Source: Variovorax sp. PAMC28562 (GTDB lineage Bacteria; Pseudomonadota; Gammaproteobacteria; Burkholderiales; Burkholderiaceae_C). Taken from it: a stretch of 64,000 nt of DNA. The DNA lies in NCBI RefSeq assembly GCF_014303735.1, contig NZ_CP060296.1, positions 3,369,501-3,433,500 of the forward strand, read 5' to 3'. Numbering within the stretch: the stretch's first letter is position 1; each line of letters opens with the position of its first letter. The notes beneath the pieces were generated by a model. That model did no database searches. It saw nothing but the letters and a program-made list of their open reading frames with translations, and had not been told where the DNA came from. Position numbers and translations under genes: made by a program. Shown piece by piece: positions 39,904 to 50,104 of this stretch.

Positions 39904-41199
39904 ATGCATTCATTCAGTTTTCAGACAGTGCGCGCCGTGCGCTTCGCCGCGATGGCATCGGTCATCGGTGTCTTCGCAGGCTGCGCCTCTGCTCCTCCGG
40001 TGCCGCCGTCTTCTTCAGCACCGGCAACGATTGCACTGACGCCGACACCAAAGCCTTCGCCCGACGACGCAACGCTCGAACAAGGCTTCGCTCGTTGGGT
40101 CGCTGACTTCCGCGCCAGCGCCCGTGCCGCCGGCATCAGCGACGCCACGCTGCGCCTTGCCTTCGACAACGCGCACTACTTGCCGCGCGTCGTCGAACTC
40201 GATGGCGCACAGCCCGAGTTCACGCGTGCGGTGTGGGACTACCTCGACAACACGGTGACGCCGCAACGCATCGCGACAGGGCAAGACAAGCTGACGCAGC
40301 TCCGCCGCGAAGCCGATGCGGCGGCCGCTCGCTACGGCGTGCCGCCCGCCATCGTGGTTGCGATCTGGGGCATGGAAAGTAATTTCGGCAGCAACTACGG
40401 CAGCACCCCGACCATCGATGCGCTGGCGACGCTCGGCTTCGAAGGTCGGCGCGAAGACTGGGCGCGCCGCGAGTTGATGGCGGCGCTGAAGATCCTCGAC
40501 AACGGCGACATCGACCGCGATCACATGATCGGTTCGTGGGCCGGCGCCATGGGCCAGACTCAGTTCTTGCCCTCCAACTTTTTGGCTTACGCAGTGGATG
40601 CAGACGGCGACGGCCGGCGCGACATCTGGGGCAGCATGGCGGACGTGATGTCGTCGACCGCCAACTTCCTGTCGCGTTCGGGCTGGCAAGCCGGCAACCC
40701 ATGGGGCGTCGAAGTGCAGCTGCCGACAGGCTTCGACTACGGCCGCGCCGACACGTCGGTCCGCCAGCCGAGTGCGCAATGGGCTGCGGAAGGTGTGCGG
40801 TCGATGGACGGCCAGCCCTTGCCGGCCATCGACGACAGCACGGTCTTGCTGCCCGCCGGCGCGCGCGGGCCGGCATTTCTTGTGGGGCCCAACTTTCGCG
40901 CCATCCTTCGCTACAACAACTCGACCAGCTACGCGCTGGCGGTAGGCCTGCTGTCGCAACGCATTGCCGGTGGCGTGGGTGTTCAGGCGGCGTGGCCGCG
41001 CGATCTGCAGTCGCTCTCGCGCAGTCAGATGCTCGCGATGCAGACCGCGTTGAACCAGCGAGCCTTTGCCAGCGGCACACCCGACGGGCTGATGGGGCCA
41101 GCCACGCGGGATGGCTTGCGGCGCTACCAGCGCAGCATCGGGCTGCCGGCGGACGGGTATCCGACCATGGAGTTGCTCGGGCGCTTGCAGCAGCCCTAG
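39904..41199 (+). CDS. mltB: Lytic murein transglycosylase B-like lipoprotein
   Basis: Cleaves peptidoglycan glycan strands, forming anhydromuramic ends. The 431-residue product has a lipoprotein signal with lipobox FAGC. The SLT2/MltB domain (about 55-340) has the catalytic Glu in GMESNFGSNYG and GAMGQTQFLPSNFLAYAVDADGDG. A C-terminal peptidoglycan-binding domain includes GTPDGLMGPATRDGLRRYQ. A GTG at 39883 is an alternative start that overlaps livF by 4 bases. Confidence 0.92.
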   Translation: MHSFSFQTVRAVRFAAMASVIGVFAGCASAPPVPPSSSAPATIALTPTPKPSPDDATLEQGFARWVADFRASARAAGISDATLRLAFDNAHYLPRVVELDGAQPEFTRAVWDYLDNTVTPQRIATGQDKLTQLRREADAAAARYGVPPAIVVAIWGMESNFGSNYGSTPTIDALATLGFEGRREDWARRELMAALKILDNGDIDRDHMIGSWAGAMGQTQFLPSNFLAYAVDADGDGRRDIWGSMADVMSSTANFLSRSGWQAGNPWGVEVQLPTGFDYGRADTSVRQPSAQWAAEGVRSMDGQPLPAIDDSTVLLPAGARGPAFLVGPNFRAILRYNNSTSYALAVGLLSQRIAGGVGVQAAWPRDLQSLSRSQMLAMQTALNQRAFASGTPDGLMGPATRDGLRRYQRSIGLPADGYPTMELLGRLQQP

Positions 41200-41301
41200 T
41201 CGCCTGGGCCTTCGTAACGCTGCCCCAATGCGATCAGTTCCGGTGTACCGATTACGCCGTTGAGACCGTCGAAATCGAGCATCGCATCGCGCATCGGCGA
41301 G

Positions 41302-41811
41302 TTACTCGCGCCCGTGCCCGGTCAGTGGAACGCTCGACTCCTTCAGCACCCGCAGCACGAAGTGCGACTTGCTGTGCCGGATGCCGGGAATCTTGTAGAG
41401 CTTTTCGCGCAGCAGGCGCTCGTAGTCGCGGGTGTCGCGCACGCGGATGCGAATGTAATAGTCGTAGTCACCGGAGACGAGGTAGGCCTCTTGTATCTCC
41501 GGAATGGTTGCCAGCACCTTGCCGAATTCATACAGTGTTTCGTCGGTGTGACTCTCCAGCGTGAGCTGCACGATGACCGAGTCGTGGTAACCGATCTTCG
41601 ACGCATCGATGTCGACGGTGTAGCGCTTGATGACACCCTGCGCCTCGAGCTTCTTGATGCGCGTCCAGCAACTGGTGGGCGACAGGCCGACCTCGGCGCC
41701 GATCTCCTGCAGCGTCTTGCGCGAGTCCTGTTGCAGCACCCGCAAGATGGCGAAATCGATCTTGTCAGAAGGATTTTCGGGCGTATCGTCTTTGATGCGA
41801 ACGGGCTTCAT
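41302..41811 (-). CDS. Lrp/AsnC-family regulator
   Basis: A 169-residue regulator with the Lrp/AsnC helix-turn-helix (DFAILRVLQQDSRKTLQEIGAEVGLSPTSCWTRIKKLEAQGVI) and the C-terminal RAM effector domain with EIQEAYLVSGDYDYYIRIRV. Length favours ATG 41811; the frame is open to 41868. It is divergent from an acetolactate synthase-like gene and probably controls it and itself through the 64-bp gap. Confidence 0.92.
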   Translation of the reverse strand: MKPVRIKDDTPENPSDKIDFAILRVLQQDSRKTLQEIGAEVGLSPTSCWTRIKKLEAQGVIKRYTVDIDASKIGYHDSVIVQLTLESHTDETLYEFGKVLATIPEIQEAYLVSGDYDYYIRIRVRDTRDYERLLREKLYKIPGIRHSKSHFVLRVLKESSVPLTGHGRE

Positions 41812-41831
41812 ATAAACGGGGCAATGCGGCG

Positions 41832-41851
41832 TAGAAAAGATGCAAATTCTG
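41832..41851. promoter_or_regulatory. Possible Lrp-type site
   Basis: TAGAAAAGATGCAAATTCTG has the AGAA...TTCT outer symmetry and AT-rich centre seen in Lrp-family sites. It lies in the only gap between the regulator and its divergent neighbour. Confidence 0.35.
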
Positions 41852-41875
41852 CCCGTGTTGCCGAACAATAGGGCG

Positions 41876-43681
41876 ATGAAAACACTGGTCGCCGAAACGC
41901 CTTCGCAATCTACGTCGCCATCCGCAGCGTCATCGGCCGCGCCTTACCGTGTGCGCAACGGTGCCGAAGCGCTGCTCGACACGCTCATCGAATGCGGCGT
42001 CGAAACGATCTTCGGCTACCCCGGCGGCGCTGCGCTGCCGCTGTACGACGCGCTGCATGGCGAACCGCGCCTGCGCCACATCCTGGTTCGCCACGAGCAA
42101 GCCGCCGTCCACGCAGCAGAAGGCTATGCACGCACGACGGGCAAGGTCGGCGTCGTGCTCGTCACGTCGGGGCCGGGTATCGCCAACACCATCAGCGGGT
42201 TACTCGACGCGATCAGCGATTCGATTCCGGTGCTGTGCATCAGCGGACAGGTCGCGAGCACCGTCATTGGCACCAACGCCTTCCAGGAAAGCGATGCGCT
42301 CGGCATGTCGCGGCCGGTGACCAAGTGGAACCACCAGCCGCGCACGCCTCACGAGATCCCCGAAGTCGTGCGGCGGGCGTTGGAGATCGCATCGTCGGGT
42401 CGGCCCGGCCCGGTGCTGATCGACGTGCCGAAAGATGTGCAGTTGATGCCGCTCGGGCAGGCGGCGGGGTTGGGAGAGCGCTTCAGAGCACCTCTAACGC
42501 GAGCTGTCGCCTTGCCGCCACGCGGCACGCTGGAGCGCGCAGCCGATCTGTTGTCGACCGCTCGTCGACCTGTCATCTACGGTGGCGGCGGGCTCATCAA
42601 CGCCGGCCCCGAAGCATGTGCCGCATTCACTCGACTGGTACGCCTGATCGATGCGCCTTGCACGCTCACCCTGATGGGGCTCGGCGCCTTCCCCGCATCC
42701 GATTCGCACTTCATCGGCATGCTCGGCATGCACGGCGCGTTGGAGGCCAACCTGGCGATGCACGAGGCCGACCTGGTCGTCTGTGTCGGCGCGCGGTTCG
42801 ACGACCGCGTCACCGGCAAGCTCGACGAGTTCTGCCCGCACGCCCGCAAGATTCACATCGACATCGACCCCGGCAGCATCAACAAGGTGGTGAAGGTCGA
42901 CGTGCCAATCGTCGGCGATTGCGGCGCAGTGCTCGATGCACTACTGTCGATGCCGAGCCTCGAAGGGCTGGCACCGGACCGCCTCGCGCCTTGGTGGGCG
43001 CGCATCGAACGCTGGCGCGCGGAGCGCTGTTTCGACTTTGCGGAACGCCCCGGCGTCATCCTTCCGCAGCAACTGATGGCGACCTTGCAGACCGCGCTGG
43101 AAGGGCGCGATGCCATCGTCTCGACCGACGTCGGCCAGCACCAGATGTGGGCCGCGCAATACCTCAAGTTCGAGCGCCCTGGCCGCTGGCTGACATCGGG
43201 TGGTGCCGGGACGATGGGATATGGCGTACCGGCTGCCATCGGCGCGCAGGTGGCGCACCCCGGGGCGCTGGTGGTGTGCGTGAGCGGCGATGCATCGGTG
43301 CTGATGAACATCCAGGAACTGTCGACCGCCATGCAGCATGGCACGCCGGTCAAGGTCGTGCTGTCGAACAACGGCTATATGGGAATGGTGCGCCAGTGGC
43401 AGGAGCTGAACCACGGCAACCGCCTGAGTCACAGCTGGAACGAGGCATTGCCGGATTTCGTGGCGCTGGCCAAAGCCTTTGGCTGGGGTGCGCGCCGTGT
43501 GTCCGATCCGGCTGAGCTAACGGATGCGCTGGCCGAGTGCCTGGCCTGGGATGGGCCGTTCTTTCTCGACGTGCAGGTCGCGGCGCAGGAGAACTGTTTT
43601 CCGATGATGCCGTCGGGGCATGGGCATCACAAGGTCATGCTCAGCAAGGACCGGTGGTACGCGGACGACGCGACAACCTGA
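41876..43681 (+). CDS. ilvB: Acetolactate synthase large subunit-like ThDP enzyme (second copy)
   Basis: A 601-residue ThDP-dependent enzyme of the AHAS family. It has the N-terminal [14 protein letters not shown] with the catalytic-type Glu in [15 protein letters not shown], the FAD-region [15 protein letters not shown], and the C-terminal ThDP loop [15 protein letters not shown] and [16 protein letters not shown] 41876 leaves a 35-residue Ser/Ala-rich N-terminal extension. No small subunit follows. It could be a catabolic or unregulated AHAS, or a related carboligase; divergence from an Lrp-type gene suggests amino acid control. Confidence 0.85.
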   Translation: MKTLVAETPSQSTSPSAASSAAPYRVRNGAEALLDTLIECGVETIFGYPGGAALPLYDALHGEPRLRHILVRHEQAAVHAAEGYARTTGKVGVVLVTSGPGIANTISGLLDAISDSIPVLCISGQVASTVIGTNAFQESDALGMSRPVTKWNHQPRTPHEIPEVVRRALEIASSGRPGPVLIDVPKDVQLMPLGQAAGLGERFRAPLTRAVALPPRGTLERAADLLSTARRPVIYGGGGLINAGPEACAAFTRLVRLIDAPCTLTLMGLGAFPASDSHFIGMLGMHGALEANLAMHEADLVVCVGARFDDRVTGKLDEFCPHARKIHIDIDPGSINKVVKVDVPIVGDCGAVLDALLSMPSLEGLAPDRLAPWWARIERWRAERCFDFAERPGVILPQQLMATLQTALEGRDAIVSTDVGQHQMWAAQYLKFERPGRWLTSGGAGTMGYGVPAAIGAQVAHPGALVVCVSGDASVLMNIQELSTAMQHGTPVKVVLSNNGYMGMVRQWQELNHGNRLSHSWNEALPDFVALAKAFGWGARRVSDPAELTDALAECLAWDGPFFLDVQVAAQENCFPMMPSGHGHHKVMLSKDRWYADDATT

Positions 43682-43699
43682 ACAAAACACTGCCGATGC

Positions 43700-43900
43700 T
43701 CAGAAGCCGCCCATCAGCGTCGTCGGGCAACCGAGGTCGACTGAAGAATCGAACGCCACCGGCTGGTTGTTATCGCCCGTCGAGAACAACAGGGTTGCGA
43801 ATACCAGGCCCATGCAAACTGCGATGGCCATGAACCCGAAGCTGTAGACCAAACCGGCCATCACGAGGGGGCTGAGGAGGAGTGCGATGCGTCTGTACAT
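43700..43900 (-). CDS. Small hypothetical membrane protein
   Basis: A possible 66-residue protein that is mostly one or two hydrophobic helices (YRRIALLLSPLVMAGLVYSFGFMAIAVCMGLVFATLLF) with a short polar C-terminus. No family is recognised. The ORF fills the gap between two larger genes and is supported only by its composition. Confidence 0.4.
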   Translation of the reverse strand: MYRRIALLLSPLVMAGLVYSFGFMAIAVCMGLVFATLLFSTGDNNQPVAFDSSVDLGCPTTLMGGF

Positions 43901-44057
43901 GCACCAATCATCGGGCGCGCATGCGATCCGGTCCATGATTTAAATCACGGTCGGATCACATGTGTGTCTTGATTGTCAACAGTGAATTCTTTCGACTTAC
44001 AACGGGCGGGCAGTACGGGCTGAATCAGGCGCGATGCATCGCCCGCGCCGTCGATAG

Positions 44058-44537
44058 TCAGCGACGGTAGCCATCCCAATCGCCACGATAGCCACGGTCT
44101 CCGCGATCACCGCGGTAGTAACCGTCATGGTCGCGATGCTCGCGATGCTCACGGTAGTATCGGCCGCCGTCACGATAGGCAGGCTCGAAGTCCACTTGCG
44201 ACGGGCCATAGAAACGCGGCGGAGGCGGGCGGTTGTAGAACGGTGCCGGCGGCGCGTAGTAGACAGTTTCAGGCGGGCGCACGCGCATGGGCTGTGCGTC
44301 GTAGTAGATCGGGGCAGCGACCGGCGCAGGCCGTGCATACACGGGCGCTGGTTCGTAGTAATTGGGCTCATAAACCGGCGACGGACCGTAGGCCGGTTCG
44401 CCGACGACAACGCCCGGCAAATTGATACCCACAGACCACTGCGTCCCTGCATTGGCCAGGGAGGAAGCCATGACACCGGCCACCGCGAGCGAGCCCACGG
44501 CAACCACCTTGAACCACATCGAGCTTGAACGAGTCAT
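44058..44537 (-). CDS. Exported Pro/Tyr/Arg-rich hypothetical protein
   Basis: A 159-residue product with a signal peptide (MTRSSSMWFKVVAVGSLAVAGVMASSLANA), then a Pro/Tyr-rich stretch with repeated PVY/PAP motifs, and a C-terminal tail of Tyr, Arg, His, Asp and Gly (REHREHRDHDGYYRGDRGDR). Similar low-complexity envelope proteins are common in Burkholderiales. No function can be read from it. ATG 44537 is chosen because the signal peptide begins there. Confidence 0.6.
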   Translation of the reverse strand: MTRSSSMWFKVVAVGSLAVAGVMASSLANAGTQWSVGINLPGVVVGEPAYGPSPVYEPNYYEPAPVYARPAPVAAPIYYDAQPMRVRPPETVYYAPPAPFYNRPPPPRFYGPSQVDFEPAYRDGGRYYREHREHRDHDGYYRGDRGDRGYRGDWDGYRR

Positions 44538-44656
44538 CGAGATCTCCAACAGGCAAAGACGCCTGTTGATCCAACGCGACGAGCGAGCGGGGCGTGCACT
44601 GCGGTTGTGCAAAGCTGGTGTAAACGGCCGCAGTGTTTCGAAGATGATTGCGATAT

Positions 44657-45688
44657 CTACAGCGTGCTGAAACGTGGCGCCGCCTGGGTTTCGACCATGC
44701 CCGACGCGTTTCGCGGAAACAGGTTTCGCGAAACATTATGAGGATGGGCGGCAGCCTCTTCGATGCTCAGCACCGGCGCAAAACAGACATCGGTGCCTTC
44801 CAGCAGTTCACTCCATGCATCGCGCGTTCGGGTCTTGAACTTCGCATTGAAGCGCGCCTTGAGCGCCGGCCATTTTTCAATCGAAAGCTGCTCGGCCGGG
44901 TCGACGTCCATCATCTCCAGCTTGTCGAGCAGCAGCGAATAGAACTGCGGTTCGAGTGCGCCGATGGTGACGAATTTTCCGTCGGCACATTCATAAGTGT
45001 CGTACTGCGGCGAATCATGAAAGGCGCTGGGTTGCGTGCCGCCGATCTGGTTGTTGCCATGCAGCCAGTGCACCAGCGTGCCGAGCATCGCAACCATGTC
45101 GAGGATCGCGGCATCGACCACGCAGCCGCGGCCGGTGGTGCGTGCGGCGAACACGCCGCTCACGATGCCGAACGCCAGCCCGAGCGCACCTGCCGAATCG
45201 CCGACCACCGTCGGCGGCACGATCGGCGGCTGACCTGGCCGAGCCACCAGCGACAGCAAGCCACTCAGCGCGACATAGTTGAGGTCATGCCCCGCGACCG
45301 GCGCCAGCGGGCCGGTCTGGCCCCAGCCCGTCATGCGGCCGTACACCAGCTTCGGGTTGCGCACCTTGCATGCATCGGGTCCGAGGCCGAGGCGCTCCAT
45401 CACGCCGGGGCGGTTGCCTTCGATCAACGCGTCGGCAGTGGCCACGAGGTCCAGCGCTGCTGCAACCGCCTCCGGCTTTTTGAGGTCGAGTACGACGATC
45501 TTCTTGTTCGCCCGCAAGGGGTTCACCGCGTCGCCGCCCATACGCTGCACTGCGCCCGCGATCGGTCGGGCAACGACGGTCACGTCGGCGCCGAAAGACG
45601 CGAGGATGCGCCCTGCGACAGGGCCCGGACCGATGCCCTCGAACTCAACGACCTTCAGGCCGGTCAGCGGCAAATTCACAGCGTTCAT
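44657..45688 (-). CDS. CaiB/BaiF-family CoA transferase (alpha-methylacyl-CoA racemase-like)
   Basis: A 343-residue class III CoA transferase/racemase. It begins PLTGLKVVEFEGIGPGPVAGRILASFGADVTVV and has the catalytic-type Asp in VAGHDLNYVALSGLL, plus YDTYECADGKFVTIGALEPQF as in racemase-like members. ATG 45688 is the first start after the aminotransferase gene. It is the last gene of the minus-strand unit, downstream of the aminotransferase, and may activate the acid released from the unknown substrate as a CoA thioester (inference). Confidence 0.88.
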   Translation of the reverse strand: MNAVNLPLTGLKVVEFEGIGPGPVAGRILASFGADVTVVARPIAGAVQRMGGDAVNPLRANKKIVVLDLKKPEAVAAALDLVATADALIEGNRPGVMERLGLGPDACKVRNPKLVYGRMTGWGQTGPLAPVAGHDLNYVALSGLLSLVARPGQPPIVPPTVVGDSAGALGLAFGIVSGVFAARTTGRGCVVDAAILDMVAMLGTLVHWLHGNNQIGGTQPSAFHDSPQYDTYECADGKFVTIGALEPQFYSLLLDKLEMMDVDPAEQLSIEKWPALKARFNAKFKTRTRDAWSELLEGTDVCFAPVLSIEEAAAHPHNVSRNLFPRNASGMVETQAAPRFSTL

Positions 45689-45725
45689 TGAATATTTCTT
45701 CAGGTCTTCAGAAAAGGCTCGGTGT

Positions 45726-46952
45726 CTAGCCGGCGAGGGCTTCGAAGCCCGCCGCCGCAGCCGACAACGCCTTGTCGATGTCCTCCGGTTGGTGCGCGGC
45801 CGACAAGAACATGTTGTGTCGCGGGTGGAAATACGCACCGGCGCGCAACGTCGCAGCGCAGAACCTGCGGCCCTTCGCATTGTCCGCGTCGTCGTCGAAC
45901 AGGACCATCGGCATCTGCACCGGACCGGTCTGGCGGATGCCGATGCCGGCTTGATCGGACAGCTTGGCGAGGCCGTCGCGCAGCCTCTGGCCCATCGCGA
46001 CGAGGTGCGCGATGGTGTTCGATGCCTTCGTCTCTTGCAGCGTGGCGATGGCCGCGGCCATGGGCGGTGCCTCGCACCAGAAGGAGCCGGTGACGTAGAT
46101 GCGTCCTGCGCCTTCGCGGAACCGCTCGTTGCCGGTGACGGCCGCGAGCGGGTAGCCGTTGGCGATGCCCTTGCTGAACGCGCTGAGGTCGGGGCGCACG
46201 CTCAACGCTTCCCAACTGCCGGCCGCATGCAGCCGGAAACCGGCACGTACGTCGTCGAGGATCAACGCGGCATCGGCGGCGGTCGCTGCGGCGCGCAGGG
46301 CCTTTGCAAACTCGATCGTCGGCATCTCCTGGTCGCGGCCGATGTCGTGGCGGAAGGCCGTGACCAGGATCGCGGCGAGATCCGTTCCCGCTTCTTGCAC
46401 CGCTGCGTTCAGGCTGGCGATGTCGTTGTACTGGTACTGGATGACATGGGCGCGGTCTTCGGTCGTGACGCCCACCAGCGAGGGCGAGCACCAGGGCACT
46501 GCCCCGTGGTACGAGCCCTGCGCCACGAGGATCTTGCGGCGGCCGGTGCCGGCGCGTGCGATCGTGACGCAGGTGGTGGTCGCATCGGTGCCGTTCTTCT
46601 GGAACATGGCCCAGTCGGCGTGGGCGATGCGATCGACCAGCGTTTCGGCCAGCTCGACCAGTGCAGGGGCAGGGCCGTTCATGCTGACCCCCAATGCGGC
46701 CTGCCTTTGGTAAGCAGCATCGACGCCCGCATGGTGATGGCCGAGCAGCACGGGGCCCCAGCTGCACATCAGGTCGACGTATTCGCGGCCATCGACATCC
46801 CACACATGGCAGCCTGTGGCGCGGGCGAAAAACTGTGGGTAACCCTCCGGCAATGGAGCGGCGTTCTGGTGGCCGTACATGCCACCGGGGATGACCTGTT
46901 TGGCGCGAGCGCGTAGAGCGAGATCGATCTCACCGTCATGTCGTTGATTCAT
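45726..46952 (-). CDS. Class III aminotransferase, glutamate-1-semialdehyde aminomutase-like
   Basis: PLP enzyme of 408 residues in the GSA aminomutase-like branch. Residues WDVDGREYVDLMCSWGPVLLGHHH and the PLP-phosphate region KNGTDATTT are present. The PLP-nitrogen Asp lies in LILDDVRAGFRL (Asp233), and the Schiff-base Lys261 in LSAFSKGIANGYPLAAVTGN. True HemL has DEVMTGFR here, so this is a different activity. Class III members of this branch include beta-amino acid transaminases. ATG 46952 lies 29 bp downstream of an AT-rich operator-like palindrome. Confidence 0.88.
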   Translation of the reverse strand: MNQRHDGEIDLALRARAKQVIPGGMYGHQNAAPLPEGYPQFFARATGCHVWDVDGREYVDLMCSWGPVLLGHHHAGVDAAYQRQAALGVSMNGPAPALVELAETLVDRIAHADWAMFQKNGTDATTTCVTIARAGTGRRKILVAQGSYHGAVPWCSPSLVGVTTEDRAHVIQYQYNDIASLNAAVQEAGTDLAAILVTAFRHDIGRDQEMPTIEFAKALRAAATAADAALILDDVRAGFRLHAAGSWEALSVRPDLSAFSKGIANGYPLAAVTGNERFREGAGRIYVTGSFWCEAPPMAAAIATLQETKASNTIAHLVAMGQRLRDGLAKLSDQAGIGIRQTGPVQMPMVLFDDDADNAKGRRFCAATLRAGAYFHPRHNMFLSAAHQPEDIDKALSAAAAGFEALAG

Positions 46953-46980
46953 GTCGTAGCTCCTTGCTGCACCGCAGCGT

Positions 46981-46993
46981 ATATATGATATAT
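46981..46993. promoter_or_regulatory. AT-rich palindrome, site A (before the aminotransferase)
   Basis: ATATAT-G-ATATAT, a 6+1+6 palindrome in GC-rich DNA. It ends 29 bp before the aminotransferase ATG and is one of five related sites in this region. Confidence 0.65.
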
Positions 46994-47068
46994 CACGTCG
47001 GTGAGAAATTCTGGTATGAGGTCTGACGTGAGGTGGTGTCGCATGTCGGTCTTCTGACCGGCGTGCGG

Positions 47069-48133
47069 TCAGTCGCGCAGTCGGTCTTCCGGTGAAGCCG
47101 CAATGGGCGCGGCAGTCATGAACGAGGCCGTTGCGGGTGGTGCAGTCACCGGTTCGTACAAGTGGCAAGCGGCTTCGTGTCCCGGCGCCAAGGCCTTGAG
47201 TTGCGGCACTTCATTTCGGCAGCGCTCGAATGCATGCGGACATCGCGTATGAAAAGTGCACCCGGTCGGCGGGCTCGACAGACTCGGCAATTCGCCTCGT
47301 ACGTTGGCTGCCAGTCGATGGCGTGGATCGGGCCGCGGAATGGCTTCGAGCAGCGTCTGCGTGTACGGATGCTTCGGCGTGGCGTAGAGCGCGGCGCGCG
47401 GCGCGACTTCGACGATGGCACCTGCGTACATTACGGCGACGCGGTGCGAGATGTTGCGCACGACAGCCAGGTCGTGCGCTATGAAGAGGTAGCTCAGCCC
47501 GAAGGCCTCTTGCAAGTCGATCAGGAGGTTGACCACCTGCGCCTGCAGCGAGACGTCGAGGGCGGACACCGGCTCGTCGCAGACGATGAATTCCGGCTTG
47601 AGCGCCAGCGCACGAGCGATGCCGATGCGCTGCCGCTGCCCACCGGAAAATTCGTGCGGAAACCGATCGCCGCATGAGCGCGGCAGGCCGACGGTGTCGA
47701 GCAGTTCCTGAATGCGAAGCTGCCGATCGTGACGTGTGCGGCCGCCGGCCACGTCGATCGGCTCGGCGATCGCATCGCCGATTCGCATACGCGGATTCAG
47801 TGAACCCTGCGGGTCTTGAAAGACGAACTGCACGCGCTTGCGAACGCGCGCCAGAGCCTGTTGCGCGTTAGTGCCGGTGATCTCTTCATCGAACAAACGG
47901 ACGCGCCCCGATGTCGCCGGGATGAGTCCGACCAGCATGCGACCGGTGGTCGACTTGCCCGAGCCCGATTCGCCGACCAAACCCAGCGTTTCGCCGCGCG
48001 CAATGTCGAAGCTCACTTGACGCACGGCGCGAAGCGTGCGCGCCGGCGTTCCGGCTTGGCGCTTGAGCGCGAACGTTTTCTCGAGGTCGCGCACCGTGAC
48101 GATCGCATCGGGCGCAGTTGCGTCTTGGGTCAT
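47069..48133 (-). CDS. Dipeptide/oligopeptide-type ABC transporter ATPase (DppF-like)
   Basis: A 354-residue ATPase with Walker [10 protein letters not shown], signature FSGGQRQRIGIARAL, Walker B FIVCDEPVSALDVS, switch HD in FIAHDLAVV, and the C-terminal oligopeptide-transporter Cys region GCTFHTRCPHAFERCRNEVP, which can bind an Fe-S cluster. Its ATG overlaps the stop of the DppD-like gene (ATGA). It is the fifth gene of the importer operon. Confidence 0.93.
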   Translation of the reverse strand: MTQDATAPDAIVTVRDLEKTFALKRQAGTPARTLRAVRQVSFDIARGETLGLVGESGSGKSTTGRMLVGLIPATSGRVRLFDEEITGTNAQQALARVRKRVQFVFQDPQGSLNPRMRIGDAIAEPIDVAGGRTRHDRQLRIQELLDTVGLPRSCGDRFPHEFSGGQRQRIGIARALALKPEFIVCDEPVSALDVSLQAQVVNLLIDLQEAFGLSYLFIAHDLAVVRNISHRVAVMYAGAIVEVAPRAALYATPKHPYTQTLLEAIPRPDPRHRLAANVRGELPSLSSPPTGCTFHTRCPHAFERCRNEVPQLKALAPGHEAACHLYEPVTAPPATASFMTAAPIAASPEDRLRD

Positions 48134-49188
48134 GGGATGACTGCCTGCTGGCTCTTTGAGATACCTACCGGCACGCCTGCATCTGCACCGCTGGCCGCCA
48201 GACGCGGCGGGCAGCGACTCCATCGCATGGACGATGCCGGGAGCAGGGCGGGCGGGATTTCGTGGCACACGGGCAACGCCTCCGGGCAGCGCGGGCTGAA
48301 GCGGCAGCCCGGAATGTGCACTGAAGGATCGGGGATGCTGCCGGCAATCGACTTCAGCCGGCCGGGCTCGCCATCCAGCCGTGGAATGGCAGCCAGCAGG
48401 CCGTCGGTGTAGGGATGCAGCGGCTTGCCGAAAAGGTCCAGAACAGGGGCCGACTCAATCACCTGGCCGGCGTACATCACCACCACGCGATCCGCGAACT
48501 GCGCAATCACCCCGAGGTCATGCGTGATGAGGATCACCGACATATCGAGCTCCGACTGCAGCTCTTTAAGCAGCTGAAGGATCTGAGACTGGATCGTGAC
48601 GTCGAGTGCAGTGGTCGGCTCGTCGGCTATCAAAACCTTGGGTTGGCAAGCAATGGCAATGGCGATGACGACGCGCTGGCGCATGCCGCCAGAGAGACGG
48701 TGCGGGTAGTCGTCGATGCGCCGGGCTGCATCCGGAATGCGCACCAGCCCCAGCAGCTCGATCGCCCGCTTGCGCGCCGCCGCTGCGGTCAGCCCCTGAT
48801 GCAGACGCAGCGGCTCGATGATCTGGTCGGCGATGGTCAATACGGGGTTCAGCGACGACATCGGGTCCTGGAAGATCATCGCGATCTCGGCACCGCGGAT
48901 GCGCCGCATCTGCGGCTCGGGCAGCTTGAGGAGATCGCGATCGTTGAAGACGATGGTGCCGCTGGAGATCCGGCTCGTCGCACGCGCGTGCAGCCGCAAG
49001 ATCGACAGCGCACTGACGCTCTTGCCACTGCCCGATTCGCCGACAATGCCAAGGCACTCGCGCCGGCCGATGCTGAAGCTCACGTCGCGAACGGCGGAGA
49101 CCCATCCATCGTCACCACGGAACTCCACGGTCAGGTTGTTGACTGCGAGCACGGGCAGTTCGGGTTGCCCCATCGGTTTCGGCACCAC
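48130..49188 (-). CDS. Dipeptide/oligopeptide-type ABC transporter ATPase (DppD-like)
   Basis: A 352-residue ATPase paired with the next gene. Walker [11 protein letters not shown]-loop [14 protein letters not shown], signature [15 protein letters not shown], Walker [15 protein letters not shown] and the C-terminal [20 protein letters not shown] are present. It starts with GTG one base after the permease stop; an ATG at 49173 is possible. The C-terminal tail beyond the Cys region is a little longer than usual. Confidence 0.93.
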   Translation of the reverse strand: MVPKPMGQPELPVLAVNNLTVEFRGDDGWVSAVRDVSFSIGRRECLGIVGESGSGKSVSALSILRLHARATSRISSGTIVFNDRDLLKLPEPQMRRIRGAEIAMIFQDPMSSLNPVLTIADQIIEPLRLHQGLTAAAARKRAIELLGLVRIPDAARRIDDYPHRLSGGMRQRVVIAIAIACQPKVLIADEPTTALDVTIQSQILQLLKELQSELDMSVILITHDLGVIAQFADRVVVMYAGQVIESAPVLDLFGKPLHPYTDGLLAAIPRLDGEPGRLKSIAGSIPDPSVHIPGCRFSPRCPEALPVCHEIPPALLPASSMRWSRCPPRLAASGADAGVPVGISKSQQAVIP

Positions 49189-49189
49189 C

Positions 49190-50104
49190 TCAGGCCTCCA
49201 CTTTCAGACGCGGGTCGAGCACGTCGCGCAGACCATCGCCCAGCAGGTTCATGCCCAGCGCAGCAAGGCTGATGGCCAAGCCCGGAAACAACATGATCCA
49301 CCATGCCTCGATCGAATAATCACGGCCTTCCGCGATGATGTTTCCCCAACTCGGCGCTGGCGGCGGCGGGCCGATGCCGAGAAAGCTGAGCGCGGCTTCG
49401 GCCAGGATGGCGTAAGCAAAGACGAAGGTCAGCTGCACCACCAGCGGCCCCATGCAGTTGGGCAGGATGTGCCGGAAGATCATGCGCAGATGGCCGGCGC
49501 CCGACAGGCGTGCCGCTTCGACGTATTCCATCTCGCGAATCACCAACGTCGAGGCGCGCGTGATGCGGGCCGTGCGCGGTATGTAAGCCACGGTCAGCGC
49601 GACGATGACGCTGGTGGTCTGCGGGCCGAGCGCTGCGCTGATGCCGATGGCAAGCAGGATCGCAGGGAACGCGAGCAGCGCGTCCATGAAGCGCATCAGC
49701 GGCGAATCGAGCCGCCGGAAGTAGCCGGCAGCAATGCCGATGAAGGCGCCGACGATGCCCGACGCCAGCGCCACCGAGAGCCCGATGAACAACGACAGCC
49801 GCGCACCCTGCAGCACGCGCGTCAGCATGTCGCGGCCGAACATGTCGGCGCCGAAGAGCATCGTGCTCGATGGCGGCTTGAAGCGGTTGCGCATGCGCAT
49901 GGCAGTCGGGTCGAGGCCGGTGAGCATCGGGCCGAAGATCGCGGCCAGCACCAGCAGCGTGATGATGACCAGGCCGATCACGAACGAGCGGTGCTTGAAG
50001 AGTTTGCGAACCAGCCGCAGCTTTCGCCGGGGCGCGAGCAACTGCGCGGGGCCTGCCGGCTGTGCGTTGCCATTGGATGTCGACAGCACCGCCGCCTCAG
50101 TCAT
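49190..50104 (-). CDS. Dipeptide-type ABC transporter permease (DppC-like)
   Basis: A 304-residue permease with an N-terminal cytoplasmic segment, about six membrane helices (first [19 protein letters not shown]), [19 protein letters not shown] and the EAA loop [23 protein letters not shown] that contacts the ATPases. ATG 50104 overlaps the DppB-like gene by 8 bases. Confidence 0.93.
   Translation of the reverse strand: MTEAAVLSTSNGNAQPAGPAQLLAPRRKLRLVRKLFKHRSFVIGLVIITLLVLAAIFGPMLTGLDPTAMRMRNRFKPPSSTMLFGADMFGRDMLTRVLQGARLSLFIGLSVALASGIVGAFIGIAAGYFRRLDSPLMRFMDALLAFPAILLAIGISAALGPQTTSVIVALTVAYIPRTARITRASTLVIREMEYVEAARLSGAGHLRMIFRHILPNCMGPLVVQLTFVFAYAILAEAALSFLGIGPPPPAPSWGNIIAEGRDYSIEAWWIMLFPGLAISLAALGMNLLGDGLRDVLDPRLKVEA

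Noticed and set aside
45279..46916. A 545-codon plus-strand open frame
   Set aside because: Opposite the CoA transferase and aminotransferase genes; no recognisable motif.
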